A stretch of 64,000 nt of DNA from Cinclus cinclus (GCF_963662255.1 NC_085056.1:5577716-5641715), one strand, 5' to 3'; positions 1 to 13,542 are shown, numbered from the stretch's first letter. Notes: a model not told the origin generated them from the letters alone. Numbers and translations are program-made.

Positions 1-3000
1 CATTTTTTCCTTCTTTTACATTTTTCCTCAGTTACATTGTAGATTATCTTGAAGCCAGTAGAGTTCAAAAGGTCTCTATTTAGATATGAATTACTTCATT
101 CAGGAATAAAAAAAAAAAAAGGAAGTTACTTGGTACAATCTGGTACAATCAAGTATCATGAAGGGGAAAAAAAGCCTTAAGCTTTTGCATAGGCTTTCAA
201 GGGCTCAAAGGCTTCTTTTTTTCCCTGGGTATGCTGAACATCTTGAAAATAAACCAGGGTGTTTCAAAAGAGAAGATAGATGTGTCTGTTCAAATAGGCA
301 TTGCATTTGGAATTGGTGCCTCTGGTTGTTAAACAGAATCCTTGTTTAACGTCCTCATTAAGAACTGTGACTTACCACCAGTTTTATGAAGATCAAGTCA
401 TTTACTTTTAAAGTAAATTAAAGCAAATTTCTCTGTGGTGACAAGTCAATAAAACAATGGAAGGCTCAAGTTTTTCAATCACCCAACATCTGTTCCTTGT
501 TTTCCTTTAGATGTAGATGCCCTGTGTGCAGCAATAGGTGAACAGAGTGAGAACCAAGAGTTGTAATGGTGGGGGTGTTGTTTTGGATTTTTTTTTTTGC
601 AGGTGGTATGAGATGGATTTGTTTTGTTTCTTTTTGTTTCTTTGTTCGCTTGTTTTTTTCAACAGGGTGTTTGCTTAACACCATAAGCTCTGTCCACTTT
701 TGGAAAGGGCGATTTTGTAGTTTCCCATGGCAGCACGTTCAGAGCTCCATTGACACCTGAGTTGTGACAGCCAATGGCTCTGATGCTGCATTTCTCTGCT
801 GGAAGCACAGTAAGGTGTTGCAGGGTAGTATAAGTGGTGAACCACTTCTTGGAAGCCCAGTCAGCACAAATGAGATCCCATCTTTTGTCCGAGCCACCCA
901 CACCAACAGCAGACACCTCTGAAGTTGAGGCATGTTCTCCGAGCCGTGGTGGGAACTAGGTTGTGTAAAAACCTCACTGAAACCACTTCCATGCTGTCAC
1001 CACACGTAATCTTTGTCTTGAAACATCTCAGAGAGAAGACAGCAGATGAAACCCAAGGTATCAGGTCCATTTTACATTTCAACAAGTGCAGGATGCAAAC
1101 GATGACGTGTTTGTTTTAAGGGTTCTGGAAGGTTTGGCATTTGCTGGTGTGAGAACTGGCTCCCTGCTGTGTGAAACGTTCACATGTGGATTTGTGCTGT
1201 GTGGGAAACGCTGGCAGAGTGGAAAAGAGAGGGGAAGCTCTGCTGGGAAAGTAAGAGGGGGCTGAATATTAGTCACTTGGGGCACAAGTCTTTTCCTAAT
1301 TCCTCTTGAGAGGGTAGTTTGTCTTGGACAGCGTAGCATTGACTTTTGGAATGGTTGAGGAGGACAGGAAGTCATTACTGGATTCATATGAAAATTAGGG
1401 AGCTCAAGATCATTTTAGATGTATAAAAAAAAGTCAGTGGAAGTCCAGAGGCCTTTGATGCTGAAACTATCCCACCCTTTGAAATCTGCCTGCTTTCTCA
1501 CACATGGCAATGGAGTCCATCTTCTGAGGTGTAGGTACATCTTTTACCTCATCACGTCTACTTCTGAGACCTGAGGTTGAGGATATTTGGTGGGAATGGT
1601 TTGCCCTTATTCAGACCTTTATTGGGCCAGGAAATGGGCTGCTCTACTTTATAGGAAATGAGTAATTTGGTCTCACCAAATTCGACGTGCCTGGCTGTGG
1701 GAAGCAGGCAGCTTCTCCTTTGAGTTTTTCTAGAAAGAACTGACAAATTCTTTGCATGCTTCTGTAATGCTGCACTAGATTTCAATATACAGAAACACAT
1801 AGATTTATTGAGCAGTTCTTAAATCTCTGTTTTGTCCAAAGGGTGAGTAATGTAATGTATTGCCATATTTAAAAATATACAAAAAACCCAACCAACCAAA
1901 AAGAACTGAAACCCAAAAACTCATCAAGTTTTGGATGATAAAAGAAAATGGTAACATTCAGCCCATCCCAAAAATGGTTTGGTAATTGCTGTCTATTTGC
2001 AACCTAATAAATAAATATGGGAAAGTATAAATTTGGATAGCTTTCTCTGCTTTCTTGTTGTCCACATAAAGTCAAAAGAGGAAAGAGATGAATTGATCAG
2101 CCAAGATGCAGCTTTCTGGGGTATGAGCTGTCATGACACAGGGGCTCCTGCTCAACCCCTCTTTTCCATGGTTTCAGTGGGCTTTGGAAGGATCTGTGAT
2201 CATCATGCCTGGACTCATGATATGCAGGAGATGTACACGCAAAGACAATGCACAGATGCATCTTTGTAGGAAAAGTGTTTCCTGGGAGCACTGACCTGTG
2301 GTCAGGGAAGCACAGGGAAGGAGTCTACTGTGGGAAGGGTCATGGACCACTACAGGAACAGCCATGCTGCTCCCAGTGGGGACATCTTGGCAGCTTCTTG
2401 CACCAGGGCTCTGGCAGCACTGAGGTCAGATCTTTTTAAGAAAGCTCATTTAAAACTGAGAGCCTGCGTTTTATTTTTTAAGTGTCATGGTGGTTTCTAG
2501 ATGTCAAGAGAAACCAAGGGGATCAGGCCATCCAGGACCAGCTTCCTTCCTTATGTTGATGATTGATAGAGATGAATTGCCAAGCACAACACAGATTGAT
2601 CTTAGTGCGGAGCTCTCTTGTCCACCTAAAGCCAGCAGCCCCAGTTGTTCCTGCCATGAAATGTCCTGTGAGAGGTCAGAAAGGAGATCTCCCTACATTG
2701 TAACAACAAGGTGTTGTAGCATCTGCCAGGTTTTTACTCCTTACTGCCACTTTTACTACTAGTATTTTATTTATTTGTTAGGGCCAGAGGTAGGGACATA
2801 CATCCTCACTTTGAGCCTGGCATCTCCAGGTCATATTCCTCTCTATCTCTTCCCTTCTTCTTACTTTTAGTCATGTAAATAGAAGAAAACTGTGTAAAGA
2901 CCTCAGAGTCAGCCCTGCCCACTGCAGACTGCTTCTTCCATCTCTCAGGATTAAATCAAACTTTCACCAAACCCAGTGGAAGATCTTCTTTTGACTTTGG

Positions 3001-3289
3001 TGGTGGTTATTTTGAACCAAAACCATAGAAGTGTCTTAAAGCACAAATGGATACCCCTCAAAGGCAATCCTGTTTCGTGGTTTTGTGAGCATCTCCTGCT
3101 GCATGAGGAGCATTCTCCATTTCTCTGGGGTTCAGGGGGGGAGGGCTGGTGCTCAGCTCCTCCTGGGAGCTGTTCAACTCTGGGCAGGATGGGACCATGT
3201 GTGGGGCTAATTCTGAAATCCATTCGTGTAAGTGTTTGAATTCTCAGGTCATACAGTTTATCTAGAGATCTGCTCAGAGGTGAGTGTGA
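1..3289. other. Intergenic AT-rich unique DNA
   Basis: No gene recognised. It holds an A13 run (108-120), a 10-bp unit repeated twice (tggtacaatc, 131-150) and a T11 run near 588. Frames here (up to 124 codons at 2951-3325 minus) have no coding features. Confidence 0.6.
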
Positions 3290-3410
3290 AGTAGTAGTGC
3301 TTTGCACTTCCCAGGTGTCTTCCATCTTTCCAAATATTTATTAAATAGCCCTCAAAACAACCCTGTGAGGCAGATAAGAGATGGATGGATACAGCTCCTT
3401 TCACGCACTA
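3290..3410 (-). mobile_element. MIR-type SINE relic
   Basis: The block 'ccctcaaaacaaccctgtga' followed by 'ggcagataag' is the antisense of the MIR core and 3' region (sense: tgaggat/gggttgttgtgagg). It is preceded by 'gtgctttgcacttcc' and a run resembling the 'ctttacaaa' block of amniote MIR copies. Divergence is high. MIRs are ancient tRNA-derived SINEs mobilised by L2 and long inactive in birds. Confidence 0.6.
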
Positions 3411-6400
3411 GTGGAACCCAGAAGATGTCTGGCTCTGTAAAACAACCCTGCCCCCAGTTTGGGGCAGATTAGGAAGTAGATAAAAAACATGTATCTTGTT
3501 ATGGGTGCAGGGAGAATTTAGTTAGGTAAATTTAATTACCTGTGCTGGAGCTTTGCCAGAAAATCGAGGCTCACCTCCCTCCTTTCATTACTTTCACTGT
3601 GGAGTCTGTAACTACATCAAGTTCTCGTCCTGTTTGAAGTTTGACCTTGCACCTGGTTCTGGCTTGAGAGGATGTTGAACTCAGACCGGGGAGCCCTTTC
3701 TGGAATTCTGCGCCCACCTTTTTCCTACAAAGATCTGCCTCTGTGCCTTCTTTCTTAAAAAAGTTTTTACATTGAGATTCCCTCTCTGATATCCCCAGGG
3801 TACTCGGAGATGCACAGCATGAATTCACTGCCTTTGCAGTGTGTAACTCTAGAGCATAAAAATGTTGAAGCTAGAACTCAAATTTTCCCTGTTTTGGGTT
3901 AATGTTTTGTATTAAATCTCCAGACTCTCTTTAAAGCTTCACAGAGAGCAATTTATTGTAAAGCTACATTTACTGTATTTTATGTCCAGTGTAATTGCTT
4001 GTTTCATCTAATTCAGATTATACTGGCATATAAGAAAGACTAAACCAAGATAAGAAGAGATGAATTACTAATCACGAAAGTTTTGGAGTAAAGATTTTAA
4101 ATGTACGTTCCAGATATATGTGTAATATTTAGAAACATATTTGAAAAGACTTGTGTGATGTGCTTTTATCAAATTTGAAAAGAAAATAACCAATACATCA
4201 AACGTTAGAAAGGAATTCACCAATAAGTCAAATCTGGAAATGTAAATGATGGATAAATCAGGTTTATAAGAGCAGACAACCAATATGTCAAGTTCACAGT
4301 GTGTTTATTAAAGTGAGGAATTGCTTGGATGTGAACTAAATCTGTGTGCTACAATCACACAATTAAATACTTGAAATCCTTCAACAGCAAGTTATATGTG
4401 CAGGTATACACAGACACATGTGCTTCTATACATGTACACAAAATAAATACATTCCATATTCCTTTGCAGTACTTTCAGACACATTAACAGCATATGATAT
4501 TGTAGGTGTACCCAGGATCTCAGTTTGAAATATCTCCATTTCAATATTCTCATGTTACTGGACCTGAACACTTAATATTTCCAGCTTTTTTATAAGTAGC
4601 AATTGTTAGTATAGACCAGATTTTAAAAATGATGGGGCATGCCTTATTCTGAAAGATTTCTGCTTTTGTTTTTTGATTCTAATTGTACACTAGCAGCAAC
4701 ACAAACTCCTTTGGTTAATTCAGAGTATTTTGATAGACAGCTGAGGCCTAAAGCATATTTTCAAGATCAAGACTATAAAAATCTCACTATGGAAAAATCA
4801 TCATTTGCCTCACTGACTTTGATTTACATCTATGTTACAGAGCCATGAAATTTAAAATAAGATGATCTAAATTGTCCTATAATAATGTGGGCATGAACGT
4901 ATACTCCTGGTGGCAGAGTTTCCCTGTCACTATACCAAATGAAATCTAGTTTTTAGTGCCAATCAGCTAGGCATCATTAACCCTTTAAGAATGTTATTAA
5001 CATTCTCACAAAGCTTTTCATCAGGTAACAAATGTTTTCAGACTAAACCTCTCGAGGTCAAAGAATCCAAGCAGGAAAGATTTAGGACCTTTTTGTCCTC
5101 TGCAATATTATGTATACACTCTCCATCACCCCAAATATAAATTATTAGCAGTGGTTTTTAAAAGCTTGCAAAAGTGTAACATTTGAGTTAAAAAGCAGTC
5201 CTTCATAAGCTGTCCCCATGTGCTCCTCCTCCTCATCCCTTTTTTGCTGTATAGTAGAAAAATTGTTCTGTACATGCATCCTCCAGGATCCAGGAATGAA
5301 AATTGCTTTGCATTTGCTATTACATTATGGTACTCTTCATTCTGGCTTTTTTTTTTTTGCCTCAGTTCATGTTGTTCTTTTTGCAATAAGTGTATGTTTG
5401 AATTGAATTGAAGAGTAGCATATTAAAGAACTGGTTTTCATAGCTGTTTATGTCCTTTCATCCAAAGAAGTGTGAGAAAAGCAATCAAGGCTTCAGATTG
5501 ACGTGTTAAAGCAAGAACTATCAGAAAAAGCATCTTGCTGTTGGAGTGTGGAATATTTGCATACCCAATGTGTTTGTATTAGATCAGACCAAACCAAGGT
5601 ATTTATAGAACCAGCTTCAGCCTGTGGTCAGGTCTATAATGAACAACTGATTTAGTTTCAGGTAAAGTAATTATTAATCTGTTCCCCACAACTTTATGCC
5701 TCTGAATGTGTCAAAATGTAGCATCTATAACCCTGACTCAGTGTATTATTCAGACTTTCCATCACTCTGTTTTTCAGCAGATGGCATCTAGGTGACTTGC
5801 AGTCTTATGAGTGGGATTTATGAAGTGAAATAGAGAAGCCTAAAAAGTAATTGCAGAGAACAGGAGGAAAAATTAGAAATTAATATCACTGTAGGAAATG
5901 GAAGTAGCCTCACGTGGAAGTGAAATTCTCAATTGGTAGCATTTACATCAAAAGTCGTGCTTGATTTGTATTTATTGAAGTATAAATAATGTGATGCAGT
6001 CACTAGTATTGTATTCAGTAATTTCTCTTGCAGGCATTTGGGATGAACTTCCCATGAAAGACAAGTGAGTAAGGAGCTGTACAACTGCTACTCCTCTGCT
6101 CACAGAGAGCACTGCATCCTTCAGCTGGGTTTTTGGGAAAGATGCTGCCTGTGCAGTTCAAGTAAAACATCCTGTATTTTTTGGCTCAAAATAGCTCACG
6201 TTAAGGTTTTGCTGATGAATCGATGTGGCCTGTGGAACAACCTGAATTACTCACTGAGACAAAGTGAGTGTGTGTGAACTCAGGCTGGGTAAACACTGTT
6301 TTAAGGGAAGGATGAGAACTTAGAGAATCAGGACTACAGTTCACATGACTGGCTGAAAAAAATGTTTGAATGCTATTGATGAATTTAATCAATATTCATA

Positions 6401-7080
6401 ACAGATTTTCACAGCAGCAATAGTACAGAGAGTAATTTTCTCTACAAAAGGGGAAGTGGCAGTGGTAGCACAAGGGATGAACATTATGGGTTACAACATC
6501 TCCGCTGCTGAAATTCAGCAGAAATAAGTGCCACATTTTGCTTAGGTGACAGTTTAAAGCACCACTTTCTTTCTCTGAGGTGCCTATCCAGTATGAATCC
6601 TGTATCACCAGTGAATAGAGATTCATGGCCAGCCCCAGGTAATCTGTGTTTAGAACCCTGCAGAAATTCCCATGGGAATATGTTAATCTGGATTTGCTGT
6701 GTGTGTGTTGGCACTGTGGTGCAGTCATGATTTTGAAAGAAAGCATGGATGTGATGGGTGATTTGTACTCTCAGTGCTAGCTCTGCAGGTTTTTGGGACC
6801 AAAATCCCCATGTAAGTACAAAATTACCTTGATCTCCAGCCTCTCTGATTTGAGTCGGACTCAGCTGTATGTGCCTAAGTATGGACTTAACACTTTAATG
6901 AATCAAGATCTAAATTCACATCTTCCTAAGATTAATGCTCAAGAATGAAGAGGTTATTTGTCTGTCCTAGTGGAATCCTTTTTGGTATAACACATTTGAC
7001 AGCTCTATGTAAATTCACAGTGGTGTACAAAATACTCTTCCTCATCATATACTGTCTTTGTCACTACCTTCTCTTAACCT
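3411..7080. other. Intergenic AT-rich unique DNA
   Basis: No gene or convincing repeat recognised. It is strongly AT-rich (for example 4000-4600), with a T12 run near 5347. The 116-codon minus frame at 6396-6746 lacks any domain. Confidence 0.6.
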
Positions 7081-7812
7081 TTATCTCAGTAGAAAAGAAT
7101 ATTTAGAAAAGCATACTTGAAAAATGGGGGCTAAAACCTTACCGCCGGAAAACATAGAAATTGTTTTAACTAAACCTTTTTGAGGCTTAAGGAACTTCAA
7201 AAAGAAATTTGGAATCATAAAAAATACTGAAGGTATTCCTTTTTTTGTTGTTGTTGCTTGGAAAATGAAAGTAATGGCTTCAAAATATGTGCACTGAAGA
7301 GAGGCTTTTGTTCTGACAGCTTGTACATCAAGTTTCAGCATTAGGGGGTTTGAAATGGTGGAAGTTAGAATATGATAAAACAAGCTTTTGGGGGTCCTTT
7401 CTCTAAAAGATTCCTGCATGAAATAGGAATCCAGAAAAAAGATCATGGAAATGGAGTGGATGTTTTTTAACTGTATGGCACTCTTAAGAAAATAATAGTG
7501 CAAGATGTGCTTTGAGATAATATAATGGCAGGAATTTTGCAGTTGTATTGTCACTGTCACAATCAGCCTGTTTGTTGCAGTTCTGTAGTGTTTAAGCATA
7601 GGAAAACATAGAATTTCAACCCTTTCCCAGTACAGAAAAGCATGGTTTTGAAGTTTGATTATTTTATTTTTTTCTTCAGATTTCCATTTTTGTACTCTTT
7701 CTACATTTCTCAAACACTGTGACAACACCTGATGAAATGCAAAAGGTTTTAGAAATTGTTTTTGGAAGTTTTCCATGATATTTAACATCAGTGAGATGAA
7801 ATACATTGCCAT
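7081..7812 (-). other. Longest open frame in the window, 243-244 codons (unproven)
   Basis: An ATG at 7810-7812 opens 243 codons ending in TGA/TAA-type stop DNA near 7081. The product would be rich in F, I, L, K and H, with no recognisable domain, signal or repeat (it begins MAMYFISLMLNIMENF). Length is surprising for AT-rich DNA, but the plus strand here is locally poor in TTA/CTA/TCA in this frame, which lowers the stop rate. I do not call it a gene. A decayed retroelement frame is an alternative, but no motif supports one. Confidence 0.12.
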
Positions 7813-7815
7813 CAA

Positions 7816-8379
7816 AAAGCAGAACTGAAAGATACTTTTCCAATATTAGCTGTAATCATGCAGGTCCTTTGTCCCAGGGTCTGGGGCAGTGGATCTGTGG
7901 GACTCCAGCCAGAGAAGCAGGTTTGGATTTGCACATGAGTGACTTCTCATGTGAAGAAGCAGTGCATGAACATGGCTGAGGAGAGTATGGATGAGGCTTG
8001 AAAATTTGGGGTGGCTATTTCGAGAAGCAGAGTTGTGATGCTCAGCAGGAGTGTGGGGCTGGAGCAGGGATGATCCCTGCTGTGAGCTGGGAAAACTCCT
8101 TCTTCTGACTGCTGCTGAACACTTGGGTGGAACAAAGGTCAGAGGACATCCCCCAGCCTCACCTCAGGATGAAAAGAAGGTGTAAAGAAAGTAAACCTGC
8201 TCCTTCTTCCAGGATGATCCAATCTGATGGGTTGGGTTCTTCCCTAAGAGGGAAAGAGCAGAGCCTGAATTTCAGGGAGAAGATGGAAGGGGCTGGAGCC
8301 ATCGAGGCGATATCCATATCCCCTCCTTCTCGAAGAGCTTAGCAAAACAAAATAGAGAAAGAAAAGCCTCCAGCAGCAT
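7816..8379. other. Intergenic DNA
   Basis: Moderately GC-richer than the preceding 7 kb. Nothing recognised. The plus frame 8127-8342 starts at TTG and shows no domain. Confidence 0.6.
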
Positions 8380-9180
8380 GGTGTGAACGGCTGGAATTTC
8401 CTTAATATTAGCTGAGCTTTAGGCAGCAAGCCTTAATGTGGAGAATTATTTTTAATTAATAGCTTTTCCCCTACTTTGGAGCTCAGCGGGAGGATCTTCT
8501 TTGCATTGCACAAGGAGGGGAGATAGGAGCAGTCCCGGTTTTGTAACTGATAACTATTTCAGGCCAACTGCATTGCCTGGAATAACTTTGTATTCAGAAA
8601 AAAGAACAAAATGTTACATCAAAAGATACCTCCCTCTGATTCTTGGATTTAAATTGCCTCTCTTGATAAACCCGCAGCCTGACCAGAAATGGGTTGATGG
8701 ATTTTTAAGAGTCTCCACTCCAAGCCAAATTGTTCCCTCTCTCCTTTTCTTCCCCCCCTCTCTCACCTCTGTGTTATCAGCATGGCATTTGGCCCTGCGA
8801 GGGGAACTTCCGAGGATGCTGAGCAATCACAGCTCTGCCAGGGTCTGAGGCTCCGGGGCTTGCGCTGGGTGGCAGGGTCCTTTACCCAAACTAGCCCAGA
8901 TCCAGATGGAAAAAGAGGCAGGAAGGTGTTGTGAATTTGTATTACTTTAACACAATGGGTTTGTTCAGAGACAGTTTTCAGGCAATAAATGGCTCCTTTG
9001 TGTTCCTTCCCTCCCCATGGTGGCTTTCAGAGCTGTATATGTGCATATCATTTTGCCTGGGTATTAACAAGCAAGAAGGCTCCCTGGCTTCGGGCTCCCT
9101 CCTCTTCCTCTCCCTCTCCTCCCCATCTTACAACACCCTCTGCTCCAACACACAATTAAAACAAAATTAGCAAAATAAGT
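8380..9180. promoter_or_regulatory. Repeat-free mixed-composition segment, possible conserved non-coding element
   Basis: This segment looks unlike its surroundings. It lacks recognisable repeats, carries many TAAT/ATTA homeodomain cores ('gaattatttttaattaatag', 'cacacaattaaaacaaaatt'), and has balanced, information-rich sequence. ORFs in it (for example 8501-8848 plus) show no domain. An enhancer or a non-coding exon would fit. The call is by appearance only and needs cross-species alignment. Confidence 0.25.
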
Positions 9181-9188
9181 TCAAGCTT

Positions 9189-9208
9189 GGGGGGGGGGGG
9201 GGGGGGGG
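9189..9208. repeat. G20 homopolymer
   Basis: Twenty consecutive G on the plus strand, followed by 'tagaaggggaggggg'. It is prone to sequencing and length error and can form a G-quadruplex. It lies between two repeat-free, constrained-looking segments (8380-9180 and 9240-9500). Confidence 0.95.
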
Positions 9209-9239
9209 TAGAAGGGGAGGGGGAAAACAAGAATCCTTT

Positions 9240-9500
9240 CTTTTTGTTTCTCTTATTTGGAGAATTGTAAGAGGCTGTAGTGCCTCTTTTTATGAGCGGC
9301 TTCCTGGGAGTCGGGACATTTGCTTGTTATACTGTGGCACTGTAAGAGGGTGATCGTCATGGGCTATAAAGTACCGGGAAGTCTCACAGCCCCTCCAGCT
9401 CTGTAACACAGTAGCTTGCCTCACACAGGAGAGAGGGATTTATAGCACTGCCTTGTATTTTTTAACATATTTTGTCTGCTTTTATTTACAGCCCTGCCCA
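9240..9500. promoter_or_regulatory. Second repeat-free segment after the G20 tract, possible conserved element
   Basis: It contains a TATA-like 'gggctataaagtaccggg' at about 9361, plus 'ttatgagcggcttcctggga'. The composition resembles 8380-9180, from which it is separated only by the G-tract. It may be a continuation of the same element or an orphan promoter. No exon is recognisable. Confidence 0.22.
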
Positions 9501-11177
9501 ACAGTTCTTACTTTGTCCCCTGCCTCCCTGCCCTCCTATCTTAATTCTGCCTGTTCCCTGTGGTGTGTCGAAGCCCCAGAATGGTACAAAAAAATGTCAC
9601 TTTAGGAAGAGAAGCAGCCCGGATAAAGGTTGAACTTTGAGGTGAGCACATCCCCCGTCAGACACTAGGTGCAGGATAAATATCTGCTTTTCTAGGCTGT
9701 GGGGAAGGCAAGGTGAAGATGGACCTGTGAGGAAGAAGAAAGAATATGAAAAGATTGTTTTCCTTGTTATTAAACTTGCCAAGCTATTTTCCTTATGAGC
9801 TTTTGTTAAAGCCCAGTGTCTTTCTCTTATTTAAATAAGTCTAATCTCTGAAGGAGTTCTGAGTTGCTGCTTTTCAAAGCAGTGGGGTGTAGCTCCGTTT
9901 TATTAGCTGTCATTGAAGATCTGATGCAGTCACGTTGGAGGCTGTAAATGCCTTGATGCTGTCAAGCCAGAGCTGTAGTGAGTGAGGGTGGGTGCCTGCC
10001 ATCCCTGGCACTGCCTTCAGAGTCAGTGTCTTCCAGCTGCTGGGGCTCACATGCAACATTTCCCAAATTTTGGCCTGGATTTAGCAGCATTCACAGGTGG
10101 CCATGCCCTGGTGGGGTCGGAGCATTAGTAAATTAGGAGTAGTATTTATGAGAAGGGGGAAGATTGTGAATGATGCAGGCATTGCCTAAATAATTAAGCA
10201 GCTTTTAGGAGACCTTGTCTCCCTGTTAGCAATGGATTCTGGTCCCAGGTCCCTTCGATTTGCTCTGATGAAGCAGTGTGGCATCATGCTGCTGATCACA
10301 GCTCAGGTTTGGGATTATCTGCTCTCATTGAAACAATTCCCACAGAAGCTGCAGCAACGAGTTCACCATCTGGGGTAAAGAAGAGGACATTAAATATAAT
10401 CAGCAACTCCCTTAATCTTAAGAGGAGAATCCTCATTTGCTTGAATGTGTGTGCTGATGAAAGCATGATAGGAGCCAGGATGTGATACAAGAACTGCTAT
10501 CTCCCAGGAAGGATTTTTTTCCTCGTCTTTTTAAGGGTAAAAGAGAAAAGCACCAGGATTTTTGAATTGTTGGAACTTTTTCTCTTGTGGTTCAACTAAT
10601 GCCGTGAACCAACTGCACTTGACCAGTGCTTATACATGTCAACTATCAACTAACATAATCTGAAGCCCTAGGAAAATAGGTTGTAGCACAGATGTAAGAC
10701 ACTGAAGGAAGACAGTAATTTTTTTCCTGTAGATGGGAAATGCATATGTTGCCTCACTCACTTGTCATTACTGAAACTATAGGTAGGGACAAAAATAGAA
10801 ACTACTGACAGCTTGATTTCTTCATGCTGGCACCGAGCTACAGCAGAGCTCTACAAGACCCTATAAATATGCAAGCGAAGGGAAATCCTACACAAGTGCT
10901 ATCATACTGCTATAGGACTGAATAGAATTAGCTTTATTGCAACCAAACAGTATGGATGGAGTCTGCTTTTCAGAGCTCCCCTATCTCATGAACAATGTAA
11001 TATGTGAACCAAAGGCAGCTAATCTGGCCTGTTTACTGGGAACAGTTCCAAAATATATTGTAGGAAATGACTAGAAAAAGCTTTGCACTGCACAGCCCTT
11101 ATGGAGCAGCCCTTTCTTCTTTTAAAGTGAAATGTCCTTGCAGAAATTAAACATTATTTCATTAAAAATAAAGAAAA
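9501..11177. other. Intergenic DNA
   Basis: No gene recognised. Repeat-free stretches around 10080-10500 have mixed composition and may be constrained, but show no distinctive motif. Confidence 0.55.
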
Positions 11178-11216
11178 GGGTGTGTGGGGGGAGGGGGGGG
11201 GGACTGAGCTGTGGGG
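11178..11216. repeat. G-rich tract with quadruplex potential
   Basis: Four or more G runs lie within about 40 bp: ggg, six G, ten G and five G, separated by short loops (tgtgt, a, actgagctgt). This fits the classical G-quadruplex layout on the plus strand. Confidence 0.8.
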
Positions 11217-11936
11217 GAGAAGGGATCACTGTGATTTAAACCACTTATTAAAATTTGTGAAGGATCCAGCATGCATTGAAAATGTTCCCCCTCCCCCCAA
11301 ACCTAAACCAACAAAAACAAGCCAACCCCATGAATAGCTCTTCCTAGCTTCCTGCACATTGAATATGTATGTTAAAGGACAAGGAGCCAAGAGTCACTCT
11401 GTTTTGCTTTGCTTGGAATATTTTTTCTATGAAAATATTTCATATTTCATTTTCCTGTTGCTATTTTTGATATATTGAAGTCATGGGCCATGCCAAGAAG
11501 AGGTTGGTGAGCTGGCCATGGAGATTTCTGCCATGGTTCACAGTGGTGCACAGAAGTAAGATGCACCCCACTGTATAAATGATGCTCACTACACCTATGA
11601 GCCGGGTTCAGAGGGTTTTACATGGCAAGAGCAGAAAACACTGCTTCTGGGGCTGGGAGGGGAGTAGGTGGGGTGAAACAAGAGTCAAACAGAATTCAGG
11701 GTAAATGGACCCTCAAAACTGAGAAGTAGTCATTAGGTATGAAATCCTGGAACTTTTAATTGTTCTCAACAGAAAGTATTACTTGTGCCATCTCATGAGC
11801 ACTGCCCAGTATGTCTCCCCTCAAGAAGACTCCATAATCCTCTTACTTTCATTCACATCTCTAAAGTGGCTCCATCTCCCTCATTTTTCTAAACTGCTGT
11901 TCTAAGTTTGCTTTGTGTTTTAGCTGTTGTCAATTC

Positions 11937-11963
11937 TTTTTTTTTTTTTTTTTTTTTTTTTTT
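11937..11963. repeat. T27 homopolymer
   Basis: Twenty-seven T on the plus strand. The minus-strand sequence upstream of this would-be poly(A) has no AATAAA signal nearby and no recognisable gene, so a processed retrocopy is not supported. Confidence 0.95.
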
Positions 11964-13542
11964 GGGAGGTGGCAACTGATTCGTCCTTGTTATAACTGAG
12001 CAGTGTATAAAACTACAGAGTAAACATTTCTATCTTCCTCCTGGTTCAGGCAAAAAAACTTGACCCCCATGCCAGTAGAAGTGAAACATTTCCAAAACAC
12101 ACAGGCAGCTAGAGATGTGACTGTTTAGAAGTCTCCAATTTAAACACAGTTCTCCAGGAAACCATGACCAGGGGAAGATGACTCGTCTCTGATGAGGTTT
12201 GACTCTGTAACAATTTGTTGGCCCACCTGTACATTGTTGTTTTATTGTCTGTACTGTGGAGCACTTTTCTCTTAATATGTCTGATAGTAAAAATCCTGCA
12301 GAAGTTTAAATTAGCGTAAGGCTCAGCGATCAGGCTTAGCTGTGATGTGGGGTCATTGACTCTCGTATCAAATCATGTCACCTTCATTAATAACTGAACC
12401 ATTGACCCTGAAACTCAAGGAGCTTTCCTATGATTTCCTAAAATCTGGAGTTTTTATCCTATCACCCACAAACTCTTATGAGGCAGTAAGAGTCCCACTG
12501 ACTGGCGCTGTCCTCCTCCCAGGTTCTCAGCTTTTCTGCTCTAATCTGGTTCCTGGCATTTTTCACATTGGTGTAATCTGCCCCGAATTTTGCCATGTAG
12601 TGGGTACTGCACAACTGCCACAGGCTGAGGCCATGCAGGGGGGAGCACCAAGCAGGCTCCTGCCTGTCCAGGTGCAGGGTGTGCACTGAGAGGCTCCACA
12701 TGTTCTTTTTTACAGAGCAGACCTTCTAAACTGGTCTGATTGCTGCCAGTATTCACAGCAAGGAGAACAGAGATGGACCTGTAATTTCATTGTCCTGTCC
12801 CACACACCGAAGTCTCCCACATCCCTCCCCCAAAATCTCTCCAGAGCTGCTAGAAGTGAAGAGTTCAGTGGTTTAATTTTCTGTTGTCTTGCCAAGTTAG
12901 AATGGGATTAAATGCTCTCAAGGTCTCTGGACTATCACTTTACCCAAAACATCCATCCCAAGCATTCAAAGAGGCATAGAGGCTCTGCATAGCTATTTAT
13001 TTTAAATGCCTGATTAAAATTTCATGAAAACAGGAAGTCAGGGGAAAAGAATAGATTGCAAGAATGAAGAAATCCAGGGCTTTGTCATTTTTAACTCAGC
13101 AACACACAACATTGAAGAAAAAAACCCCAGGACCCAGCACATTCAATTGTAACTAAGGGATATTTTCACAATTGTATTGAGGCCACTAATGGCATATTTT
13201 GTCATTGACAGGGGAGTTTATGAGCTAAGAATGAAACTAGTTTTTTTACTTAACTTATAACACAATTTTGATTCCGTTTGTAAATTGTCACCTTAAGGTA
13301 ACCTAAATTGCTACAAACTTTAAGATTTTTTTAGATACGCCATTGTTTTTTCCTATCTCAGCAGCAATAAATATTGCAATAACACATCCTTAACAGAGCA
13401 GTAGCTCTTCTGTCCTGGTATCTTTTTAGTTTTCCATTCTTAAGCGTATCTAGTTGTCCAAATAAATGATGAGGCAGAGACAAAAGACTGATTTTTCTGA
13501 ATATTAGCCACATGCAAAATACCTACATGATTTTTCTAGAGC

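Noticed and set aside
11937..12200. Minus-strand retrocopy ending at T27
   Set aside because: No polyadenylation signal or coding similarity next to the tract.
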